Shown here in pieces: positions 11,294-21,161 of a stretch of 64,000 nucleotides of DNA (positions are counted from its first letter, which is position 1; each line of letters opens with the position of its first letter). Made by a program: the position numbers and the translations under genes. This DNA is from Morchella semilibera (Eukaryota > Ascomycota > Pezizomycetes > Pezizales > Morchellaceae), in contig WBVU01000011.1 in NCBI GenBank assembly GCA_009192285.1, positions 1,732,668 through 1,796,667 on the forward strand, written 5' to 3'. The notes beneath the pieces were generated by a model. The model did not search any database and had not been told where the DNA came from. It saw only the letters and a program-made list of their open reading frames with translations.

Positions 11294-12952
11294 ATGGTTG
11301 CTGCACGCGTTGTCCCTACTGCTCGCACACGAGCCCTAGGGCTTCTCAGAACAGTTCAATACACCCACCCCCCTTCATGTCCATGTCACGGCCAACCTTC
11401 ACACCATCATAACCACAAACAGTCCTTGACAAACCTCTTCAAGGGTGGAAATCGAGGGATTACAACGCCTACGGGCTATGCGGGAGTGAAGGAGTACGCC
11501 TTTGAAATGGCTGCATCTAGCATACGTTTTGGCCCTGGCTCAACGCAGGAAGTTGGGATGGACTTTGCCAATATGAAGGTGAAGAAGGTGGTTGTTGTTA
11601 CTGATCAGACAGTGGCGAAGCTACAATCCATGAATACCGCAATTGAAGCTTTAGAAAAAGAAGGAATTAAGCATGAAATCTATAGCGACGTCCGCGTGGA
11701 GCCAAAAGACTATTCGATCAAGAATGCGATTGAGTTTAGCAAGAGGGTCAATGGAGATGCTTACCTTGCCGTGGGTGGGGGAAGTGTCATGGATACCGCA
11801 AAGTTGATGAATTTGTACACATGCTTCCCAGAAGCAGATTTCTTAGATTTTGTGAGCCCTTTTACTTTCTCGGAGCCATAACGGTCCAACGCTAATATCT
11901 GTTACTAGGTCAATGCTCCCTTAGGCAAGGGACTTCCGATTACGAAATCTCTGAGGCCGTTGATCTGTGTCCCAACTACTGCAGGGACTGGTAGTGAAAC
12001 AACTGGCACAGCTATCTTGTAATTCTTATCTCTGATAATCCTCCTTTTTGGTTTAAGCTTACTAGATTGCATGTAGTGATCTCGTGGACAAGAAAGCAAA
12101 AACTGGCATTGCTCACCGTGTCCTCAAACCAACACTTGGAATCTGTGACCCTCTCAATACTCGTACAATGCCATCGGCTGTTCATGCATCCTCAGGACTT
12201 GATGTATTATGCCATGCTCTTGAATCATATACAGCAATACCTTATAACGAACGTACCCCAAGGCCAACCAATCCAATACTTAGACCGGCCTACCAGGGGG
12301 CCAACCCCATAAGCGACGTATTCTCATTTAAAGCCTTACAGATGACTATTAAATACCTCCCAAGGGCTGTCAGAGATCCTGACGATTTTGAGGCACAATC
12401 TCAGATGCTCCTTGCAGCAACCCTGGCCGGGGTCGGGTTTGGAAATGCAGGTGTACACTTGTGTCACGGAATGAGCTATCCAATCTCGGGAGGCAACAAA
12501 GGGTATAAACACAAGGGATACGATGTTCCGCATCCAATTATTCCCCATGGTGTATGTATCCACTTTGAAAAATGCCTTAAAATTTAACTAATGTCTCGTG
12601 ACAATAGGTCAGTGTAGCCGTTACCGCACCGGCCGTCTTCAAATTCACCGCAGCCTCCAATCCCGAGCGCCATTTAGCTGCAGCTGAAGCATTCGGAGTA
12701 GACATCTCCAATGTTAGAAGAGAAGATGCCGGCGAGATACTCAGCGAGGCGCTCAAAAGATTTCTTTACGGGCTCGGTGACCAGCCGAAGGGTATTCAAG
12801 ACCTGGGTTTTAACTCGGGTGATATCCCAGGACTTGTAGAAGGCACAATCCCACAGAGAAGAGTTTTGATGTTGGCACCAAATTTGAATGAGGATATTGC
12901 ACCTCAAAGGGAGGAATTATCAAAGCTATTTGAGGGGTCACTTGTGTTTTAG
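11294..12952 (+). CDS. Hydroxyacid-oxoacid transhydrogenase-like iron-type alcohol dehydrogenase, mitochondrial
   Basis: Four exons: 11294-11851, 11909-12018, 12077-12551 and 12608-12952, giving 495 residues. This is a type III (iron-dependent) alcohol dehydrogenase of the ADHFE1 class. In animals that class oxidises 4-hydroxybutyrate while reducing 2-oxoglutarate to 2-hydroxyglutarate in mitochondria. Visible motifs: an Arg/Ser/His-rich N-terminus without acidic residues (a likely mitochondrial presequence, residues 1-50); the nucleotide-binding [20 protein letters not shown]; and the metal-ligand region with His residues in [14 protein letters not shown] and [14 protein letters not shown]. 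The spliced junctions FV/NAP, AIF/DLV and PHG/VSV match the family. Introns are 56-58 nt. The fungal substrate is inferred from the family only. Confidence 0.9.
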
Positions 12953-13636
12953 TGATAGCAGTTCTATATTGAATTTCTAAGGCTATTTTTTCATTTCTCT
13001 CCCCTTGCCTTCCCCTTCCCTCCCTTCATTTTCTTAACGCATATGATTTGGTTTAGCTGCATATATTAAACAATGTTAACTCACAAAATACCTCGTGATC
13101 ACAGGTTATCACTCGATTCCTCTTTAAATATTAGATTAGCCTAGGTTTTCTCTTCGAAGTAAACCCGTATAAAGAATGCATGCATATGTGTGTTCGTCGT
13201 TGTATTAAGTAATATTGATTTAGGTCTGTATCCATATGTAGGCATCGTATGAAATTTTAAAGATGCCCTATGTACTTACCAGATACTTGATATACGTAAA
13301 CTGAATTTAGATCGCATAAGATGACATTGTGCAGAGTCTCCATGGGCTAAGGTTTTGTGTATTTGTTGTCACAAAAACAATGGACGTCAGTTCACTCTTC
13401 CCTGCTAGCGTAACCATAGCCCCACTAATCGCCGAGAGAACAAAAAGCGCTTTTCACCGCATCAACACCAACACTCATCCCATCTCCCCGCTCTACAACA
13501 CCAAGAGCTCCAATATTTGTGGGTTTAAAGGCGAAGACGTTCCATATCCATAGAAGGGTTTTTATTAAGCACCCACTTACAAATTTCCCCTTTCGGTGGT
13601 AACCTGGCAAATCTACCCCTCATTACCCCTCTCATC
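12953..13636. other. Intergenic between ADHFE1-like and SUP35 genes
   Basis: A pyrimidine-rich stretch at 12990-13040 (3' flank), then AT-rich DNA, then the SUP35 leader. Nothing else recognised. Confidence 0.6.
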
Positions 13637-16208
13637 ATGTCCACAAACACTCCGAATTCCTGGGAAGACGCCGCAGGCGATGACAATGATCTCGCCAGAC
13701 AAACGCAAGAGCAACTGAACATTCAACAGCAACAACGCCAACAGCAACCACAGCAGCAATTCCGACCGTCTTACAACGCCCCCTCGTTCTCTCCCGGTGC
13801 CGCTACTTTCACCCCCGGTGCGGCCTCTTTTGTACCCGGTGGTACCTATGGCGGTCAACAACAGCCATACGGATACAGCCAGCAAAACCCACAATACCCT
13901 CAGTACGGGCAATATGGCGCGCAGCAGGGATATGACCAATACGTGCAGTACGGTGGATACAATACTGGGTACGGACAACAGGCAGCGTACGGGCAGCAGC
14001 CAGGCCAGTTTTATAATCAGCAGCCACAGCAGCAGCAAACGTATCGCCCTCCTCATATTCAAAGACAGCAGCAACAGCAACAGCAACAACAACAGCAACA
14101 GCAGCAGCAGCAGGTACCTCAGATCGCTAGGAACCCCAACTCCGGAGCTAGCACCCCAGTACCTACGGCACCTAAGCCAGCTGCTGCTTCGACCGCTGGT
14201 GCCGCCCAGGCCGCGCCGAAAGTTTTGAAGATAGGAGGAAACGAGACTCTGGGCGCCAAAGTCCTTACAATCGGAGGTGCCGCAACTCCACCAGCAGCTA
14301 AGAAGGATGCCCCTGCTGCCTCCGCCAAGGATGTTCCGGCAAACAAAGAGCCTGAAGCTAAGGCTGCCTCAGCAAAACCAGCAGCTGTCGTCCCAACTAC
14401 AGCTCCAAAGCCGCCAGCTACGGGCACAGCCTCCGCCGCCGCCGCCGCCGCCGCCGCCGTAGCGGCAGCCGCAACAGCTGCGGCACAGAAGAGGGAAGCA
14501 GACGCCGTCGCAAAGGAACAGGAGGAGGAAGTCGATGATTTAACCCTTGAGGAGCTCTACGGAAAGGTACTGAGCTAATAGCCTCGGAGTGTACACTTTG
14601 AACCCTTTGCCTATCCCTTTTCCCTAGTGAGGGTGTGGAGGTATCTGCTACAGATTAAGTGCATTATTATTACTAACACATGGGCCTAGGAACATGTAAA
14701 TCTCATCTTCATTGGACACGTCGATGCTGGAAAGTCGTCACTCGGGGGTGCTATTCTCTATGCCACAGGAATGGTTGACGAGCGTACGATGGATAAGTAC
14801 AAGCGTGATGCCAAAGAGCAAGGTCGTGAATCATGGTATCTCTCGTGGGCACTTGACTTGACAAAGGAAGAACGTTCCAAGGGGAAGACAGTTGAAGTTG
14901 GTCGCGCATACTTCGAAACCGAAAAACGACGATATACTATCCTTGATGCTCCTGGACACAAGACTTTCGTACCTAGTATGATTGGAGGTGCTTCACAGGC
15001 AGATGTTGGAATTTTAGTCATCTCTGCGAGAAAGGGAGAATATGAAACCGGGTTTGAGAAAGGAGGCCAGACTAGAGAGCACGCTGTTCTTGCAAAGACT
15101 CAGGGTGTCAACAAATTGATCGTCGTGGTGAATAAGATGGATGACCCCACTGTGGAATGGAGTCAGGAGCGCTTTATCGAGTGTACAACAAAACTGACAC
15201 AGTTCCTGAAAGGAACAGGCTATAACCCCAAAACAGGTAATCATACCGAAAAGATAGGAATTTATTCAAAAACTGATCACGTGTAGATCTGTTTTTTATG
15301 CCTTTGTCGGCACTGACTGGTGCTGGTCTGAACTCAAGAGTACCAAAGGATCTTTGTCCATGGTATGACGGGCCTTCACTCCTTGAGTATCTGGACGGCA
15401 TGAAGACCTTGGAACGTAAGCTCAAGGCACCATTCATGATGCCAATTTCCAGCAAATACAAGGTACGGTTACTTGATCTAGGCCCATTGAATTAACCTCC
15501 ACCCATCTTTAACTTCCATAATATGTAGGATATGGGAACTGTGATCGAAGGAAAGGTTGAATCAGGATTTGTTAAGAAGGGTGGTAACCTTCTTATGATG
15601 CCCGGGCGCACGCCTATTGAGGTCGTTGCGATCTACTCGGAAACGGAGGAGGAAATCAATCACGCCCAATGCGGAGACCAAGTTCGCATACGAGTTAAAG
15701 GTGTTGAGGAGGAGGACGTGACTACCGGTTTCGTGTTGACCTCTGCGAGAAAACCCATTCACTGTGTTACCGCTTTCGAAGCCCAGATTCATATCATTGA
15801 TCTCAAGAACATTTTGACTGCCGGATTTGGGTGTGTCATGCATGTGCACACAACTATTCAGGAAGTTGTCTTCACACAGCTGTTGCATAAACTAGAAAAG
15901 GGGACCGGAAGGAAGTCTAAGAAACCGCCTGCTTTTGCAAGTAAAGGTGAGACCTATGGTACCTTTTTTATCCCGTAAATGCTAATGTTTCATGCAGGGC
16001 AAGCAATCATCGCCCGCCTTGAGGCAGCCAGCGGTGATTCCTTTGCTATTGAAACGTACGAAGATTATCAGCAGTTGGGGCGTTTCACCCTTCGTGAGCA
16101 GGTATATTACTCAACCCCCGGGATCAATTAATTGAGTCTAATTTTTATTTCCGTTTTAAGGGACAAACTATTGCAATCGGGAAGGTCACGAAGCTTATCT
16201 TGGAGTAA
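13637..16208 (+). CDS. SUP35: Translation termination factor eRF3 (Sup35)
   Basis: Six exons: 13637-14566, 14690-15236, 15287-15462, 15529-15946, 15998-16101 and 16161-16208; 740 residues. eRF3 is the GTPase that binds eRF1 and drives peptide release at stop codons. Exon 1 is the N/M region (residues 1-310): rich in Q, Y, G and N, with repeats such as YGQYGAQQGYDQY, a run of 17 Q near residue 145-160, then Ala/Pro/Lys-rich sequence with a poly-Ala run (about 14430-14480) and two KxLxIGG motifs. The GTPase domain starts at the exon 2 border: GHVDAGKSS (G1), GKTVEVGRAYF (G2), DAPGHK (G3), NKMD (G4) and SALTG (G5, after intron 2). EF-Tu-like domains 2 and 3 follow, ending VTKLILE. Intron 1 (123 nt) carries a perfect TACTAAC branch site and cleanly separates the prion-like part from the GTPase. 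Confidence 0.96.
14567..14689 (+). other. Intron 1 of SUP35 with consensus TACTAAC branch site
   Basis: GTACTG donor, TACTAAC at 14671-14677, CCTAG acceptor. It is the longest intron of this gene and lies exactly between the N/M region and the GTPase domain. Confidence 0.85.
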
Positions 16209-16724
16209 ACCGGAGTGAAAACGCTAGTGCCATTTCGGAGTACTAATGCAAATGGGGATTTGATATCGTATTACTTTTTCTGTCGATATTGATATTAGAC
16301 CGCCCTCCAGCGCATTACTTACGTCCTTTTTGTATCTCTTTATTTCAAAATTTCTTTTTCTTTTCCTTTCTGGGTTTCCTTTCAAATTGATGATGTGGGG
16401 TATGATGATCTGGGGAAGAGAGAAAAGTCGGGCTGTAGGGTGGCTTTTTTTCCAGTTTGATAGTTAGGGTAAACAAAATTATATATTGGTGTCTATTTAT
16501 TCACTCTCTAGCTACATGTTCTCTTCGCAGTTTACTGGAATTGAGTCCCGAAGTAGATTTATCCTATTGTTTAGTTCGTTCTACATATGAGCAAATATGC
16601 ATCCTGGCAGCTTTCTTTCCTTTTCCGCTTAAGGTTTTATCCGGTAAAATACACGCAGATTAAACCCTACCCCTAGCTCTCCCGCCTTTAGTTTCTAACC
16701 CCACATCAACAAACTCAGTACATC
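16209..16724. other. Intergenic between SUP35 and ATG12
   Basis: T-rich 3' flank of SUP35 and a short promoter for the next gene. No further feature seen. Confidence 0.6.
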
Positions 16725-17297
16725 ATGGCAAGCCCAAGCCCTGGCCCGGAAGACCTATCAGCTCCGCCAAAAATTCCAGAAGAGGATGCTGGCGACCTTC
16801 CTGTTGCGCTTTCTGCATCCTTGGTCCTGACCTCGCTCCCACGAGATGGCAGGATGGCTCTCGATAAGGCTCTAAGCCCTAAGCCTACGAAAGGTGCTTG
16901 CTCGTATACCATTATCAACTTTTTTAGTTCTTTAATTGGAACGCGTATTAATTCTTATACGTTTATAGTCTCTATCCGTTTCAAGGCCATCGGCTCAGCC
17001 CCCATCCTTAACAAAGATGTCTACAAGATCAGAACGAACCAGCGATTCGAGAATGTTGTCAAATTTCTTAGAGACAACCTAGGTATACATACCAGCGAGT
17101 CAATATTCACGTATATCAATGCTACATTTGCGCCGGCCTTAGACGAAAATGTTGGGAATCTGTACAACGTGAGGAAACTTCTGCCCAGTCTTGAAGGATA
17201 TAGAAACCTGGCTGACCGACTGTTTTTCTGCGTGAAGTCTTTCAAGGTTGAAGATCAGCTGATTGTTTCGTATTGTCGAACGGCAGCTTTTGGATAA
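16725..17297 (+). CDS. ATG12: Ubiquitin-like autophagy protein ATG12
   Basis: ATG12 is conjugated through its C-terminal Gly to ATG5, and the conjugate acts as the E3 for ATG8 lipidation. I predict exons 16725-16893, 16969-17168 and 17238-17297, giving 142 residues. The ubiquitin-like fold is recognisable by VSIRFKAIGSAPIL, FLRDN, YINATFAPALDENVGNLYN and the end KVEDQLIVSYCRTAAFG with terminal Gly. The N-terminus is the usual acidic/Pro-rich extension. Both predicted introns (75 and 69 nt) are multiples of three and lack stop codons, so the unspliced frame is open for 190 codons. I treat them as introns because the inserted residues would break the ubiquitin fold in conserved blocks, and because donors (GTGCTT, GTGAGG), a GCTGAC branch and AG acceptors are present. 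Confidence 0.9.
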   Translation: MASPSPGPEDLSAPPKIPEEDAGDLPVALSASLVLTSLPRDGRMALDKALSPKPTKGACSYTIINFFSSLIGTRINSYTFIVSIRFKAIGSAPILNKDVYKIRTNQRFENVVKFLRDNLGIHTSESIFTYINATFAPALDENVGNLYNVRKLLPSLEGYRNLADRLFFCVKSFKVEDQLIVSYCRTAAFG

Positions 17298-19230
17298 CCC
17301 CCGTGGCGAAACTGATTTGTTTTAGTCCTATACACAGTGCACGCATAGAAAGGAGAGTGCAGGCGATGTTGCATCTTTTGTTTTTCTATCAACATCCTAA
17401 TAATTTTTATTTAGTGGACCTCATGCTTCTGAATTGCTTGTTCTGAAACCTCTGGTTTATTACGTTTATCCAACAAATGAGCTGCTGCACTCTACAATAA
17501 AAAGTGACGCGCTTAACGATGTGCATGTCCCATGACACAAGGTCACTTGCTTTTTGCCTCAAGAATACAAAGTCATTATGATATAGTTGCAACCAGTGAG
17601 TGATCCCAATGAGATTCAACAAAAAGCAAGCGAAATTGTGGCAAGCAGAAAAAATCCGCTGAATTCAACATATGATTATGCGGGCATTGCATTGACTTTT
17701 CTTCCATCTGCCACCAATATCGGAGCTCGAAAACATAAAGACGTGTTGTGGTAGATGTCGTACTGCATGCGGCCGGTAAATGATCAAGCTTCTTCATCCA
17801 TCCCTCTCGACATCAGATGGAACCCAGCTACACCAGCAGAAAGTTGCCGAAACAAAGGGATCACTCTCTTATATGTCCGTGCACAGGTCCCGTAAACTTC
17901 CGAGCCACTGCCATGACCTACATACATACATGAATCAAGTCACAGCCCTATGTTTATTCTCGGGATATTTCCAGGCAGGCCAAGAAGTATTGAAACCTCA
18001 TCTTCAACGGCAGCATCTAAATTTGAGTGTCTAGTCCGAATTTTCCCGGGAGACTGAGATCGATGAAAGATAAACCGGTTTCACTCACAGAAACCAAAAG
18101 GACCCATACGACCCTTTGGTTCTGAAACTATTGAACTCTTGCAAGTTCTAGTTTGCTGGAAAGAGGTTGACTTCGACATCACGGAAAGATCCAAAACCTT
18201 CACCCCACAGGCCTGGACTCGGGACTAGACCGCAGACCTCCCGCATTCAAAAAGGAAGCATACCACTAGACCGGGCAATGTAACTTGATTGTTCTCAAAA
18301 TAAAAGTTATAAGGCTTGGCAAACAACTTGCTCCTTGGCAAAACGCAACCGGAAAAACTTGGCGCCGAAATGCTTGTCCTCGACCCCGCGTGGGGGAACG
18401 GATGGTATATGATAACCCTTATCATATGTCGAGGACCTCGGCACCCCGGTACCAATCTATTTTAAAGTATGCAGCATCTACACCCACACTAAATGTACCT
18501 AGTCTAAGTACATGCAGCTCCGACTTTCTTTCTAGAGCTCAAGCTTGATAAGGGGATGAGCATCAACCAGATAAACATGAATGCGCCGAACGCGCCAGAA
18601 AATCTAGAGCCAGAACATGCGTGTGGAGAGCATGTACTTTCTCTACTCATACGCGCGAAAGAAAAAAAAATAACGCAAAATTTAGAGAATAGAGTGGATA
18701 TGCATGCAGGTCCTACATTGTTTGCATGGTGGCTGCATTTGCCGCAGATTGGTTGCACGTTTCAGTTGAGTGTAATATCACACAGCACCCCTCCCATGGC
18801 CATCCGTCCGGGAATGCTCAGTGATAATCGCTTTTGATAGGCAAAGTCGTATGGCAGCTGATTTTTTAAAGTAGATGGCGACCGACATTCAACTGAAAAT
18901 CCGTGCTCATAAAGGGATATTGGCGCATGAATACACGTATATGTAGATGACATGTCACTATAAAACTCTTAAATTTCTAACAAGCTAGAAATGCTCATAA
19001 ATCACAGAAAAGAAATTTTGAAGCACACAAATACACATTCCTCCAGCATTGCCTATACAGGAAGTAGAAAATAAACTCAAAACGCCTGCTTCTGTAGCCC
19101 ACAACAAAAGGAAATGGAAAAAAAGAAAAAAGAAATGAAAGTACGGTTTGGAAATCCATGCTTCTAACCTCGGTATCTACCAAGCGACACGGAGGAGTGA
19201 CTTTTATCTAAGATTCTCTGAAATAGGCAC
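17298..19230. other. Intergenic between convergent ATG12 and PEPCK genes
   Basis: Contains the tRNA-like relic at about 18213-18290, a perfect 8-bp-arm hairpin at 18409-18427 (TATGATAA-CCC-TTATCATA) and otherwise unremarkable AT-rich sequence. Short ORFs have no family resemblance. Confidence 0.6.
18213..18290 (-). pseudogene. tRNA-like relic (pseudo-tRNA or SINE head)
   Basis: On the minus strand a box A-like sequence GGTCTAGTGGTAT is followed, at tRNA spacing, by a CTTCC/GGGAG stem enclosing TTTTTGAATGC (TTTTGAA would be a TTG anticodon loop) and a degenerate box B, GGTCTAGTCCC. The acceptor stem does not pair and the T arm departs from consensus, so a functional tRNA is unlikely. Confidence 0.3.
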
Positions 19231-21161
19231 TTAAACAGCCGGGGCAGCACTCTTAACCTCAGCGGTAGCTTCCGACTCGTACTTGGAGAAGTTCTTGACA
19301 AAGAGCTTTCCAAGGTTAGTGACTGCACCAGTGAACTCAGTGGCGCTGCCAGACCAGCTCTTGCTGGGGTTCAAGAATTGATCAGGGACACCAGAAACTG
19401 AGAGAGGAACCTGGAGATTAAAGGTCTCGTAGGTCTCGTACTCGGCATTTGCCAATTCACCAGAGTGACTGTAAATTGTTGTTAGTAAATAATAGAAGGA
19501 AGGGGATACTTCGGGTATGGACTTACATAGCATCAAGAATGGCACGAGTGTACTTGAGGGGGCAACGTCTTCCACCCTTGTTGGCGGGGGCACCGACCCA
19601 ACCAGTGTTCAAGAGCCAAACGTTGGCCTTGTGCTCAGTGATCTTCTCGGACAACATGCTGGCATATCTCATGGGGTGGAGAGCAAGGAAGGGCTGTCCA
19701 AAGCAGGCAGAGAAAGTCGCAGTTGGCTCCAAGACACCATCCTCAGTGCCGGCCATCTTGGAGGTATAACCAGAGATGAAGTGGTACATGGTCTGGGCAT
19801 TATCCAGCTTGCTAATTGGGGGAAGAACTGCGCTGGCATCGCAAGTGAGAAGGATAATGTTTGATGGGTGAGCATCAGCAATGCAAGGAATCTTTGCGTT
19901 CGGGATGTACTCGATAGGGTAGCAAGCTCTGGTGTTTTCGGTCAAGGTAACATCATCGTAATCAACCTCCCTAGTCTCAGGGTTGAACACAACATTCTCG
20001 AGAACGGATCCAAAGCGGATGGAGTTGAAAATATCAGGTTCCTTCTCGGCTGAGAGGCCGACGCACTTGGCGTAGCATCCACCCTCAATGTTGAAGACAC
20101 CCTTGTCAGACCAGCAGTGCTCGTCATCACCGATCAATGATCGGTTGGGGTCAGCAGACAAAGTGGTCTTTCCAGTTCCGGAGAGACCGAAGAAAACAGT
20201 GACATCCCCGTCCTTTCCCTCGTTGGCAGAAGAGTGGAGAGTGAGGACGTTGTGCTTAACAGGCATTTCGTAGAAGAGAATGGTGAAGACACCCTTCTTC
20301 ATCTCGCCAGCGTACTCGGTACCAAGGATGACCATCTCCTTCTCGGCGAAGTTGATGGCAACTGAAGTAGAAGAAGTCATACCGGTGGTGAATCTGTTCG
20401 CAGGGAAAGTACCGGCATTGTAGATGGTGTAGTCGGGCTCAAAGTGAATAAGCTCTTCAGGCTTGGGCCTGATGAGCATGTTCCTCATGAATAGGGCGTG
20501 GTAGGCACGAGCGCAGACAACACGAACTCTAATCCTGTAGCGCTCATCCCATCCGGCGAAACCATCAACGACGTAAATCCTGTTTCTGGTGTTCAAGTAA
20601 TCGACAGCACGCTCGCGGTTGATCCTCCAAACCTATAATAATGTTAGCGCAAGGCCAAGCGCACTAGCTACCCCACAAAACCGGGTGATTACGTACTTCG
20701 GGTTCCATCGGCTTGTTGACAGGGCCCCACCAGATCTCCTTCTCAGATGAGGGCTCTCTGACGATACGCTTGTCAAGGGGAGAACGACCAGTCTTGGCTC
20801 CAGAGTACGCAGTCAAGGCACCTGAAGATGTGATGGCAGTACCGGTCTCGTAAACCAAAGCATCTTCGTAAAGAGCTGCTACTGAGGGATTTGCGACAAT
20901 TGCAACGCGGTCGTAGTCGATGTTGGCCTTGTCGTGGAGCTCCTCTTCAATTTCAGTGTGCTCACGAGTAGGTCTAAATTGTGACGTCAGTGAAGCTCTT
21001 TCGTAAAGGCAAGATCCGTGGAGGAGAAGAATCCTCGACGAAGAGCATCGTCATATCCACGAGTGGGTTTCTCCTAGGAATTGTATATGTAGAGAGAGCT
21101 TGGAGACTCACTGTACACCTCCAGGGTGGAGCGAAGTTCGGTTGACTGACCCAGAAACCAT
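19231..21161 (-). CDS. PCK1: Phosphoenolpyruvate carboxykinase (ATP)
   Basis: Four exons on the minus strand: 21161-21112, 20973-20697, 20632-19527 and 19468-19231; 556 residues. The enzyme converts oxaloacetate and ATP to phosphoenolpyruvate and CO2, the first committed step of gluconeogenesis, in the cytosol. Family blocks: the start [16 protein letters not shown] (joined over intron 1), [34 protein letters not shown], the P-loop [14 protein letters not shown] (about residues 258-271), the metal-binding [10 protein letters not shown], and the adenine-binding region near the end. The last exon ends SAAPAV. Length fits the ATP-type family. Intron 1 is 138 nt, larger than usual here. An in-frame upstream ATG near 21407 would add about 80 Ser/His-rich residues; I consider this leader sequence because the 21161 start matches fungal homologues. 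Confidence 0.96.

Noticed and set aside
13613-14098. 161-codon Leu-rich ORF antisense to SUP35
   Set aside because: The Leu runs are the complement of the poly-Q codons; a shadow of the real gene.
16725-17297. ATG12 as an intronless 190-codon gene
   Set aside because: The extra residues fall inside conserved ubiquitin-fold blocks, and splice signals are present at both places.
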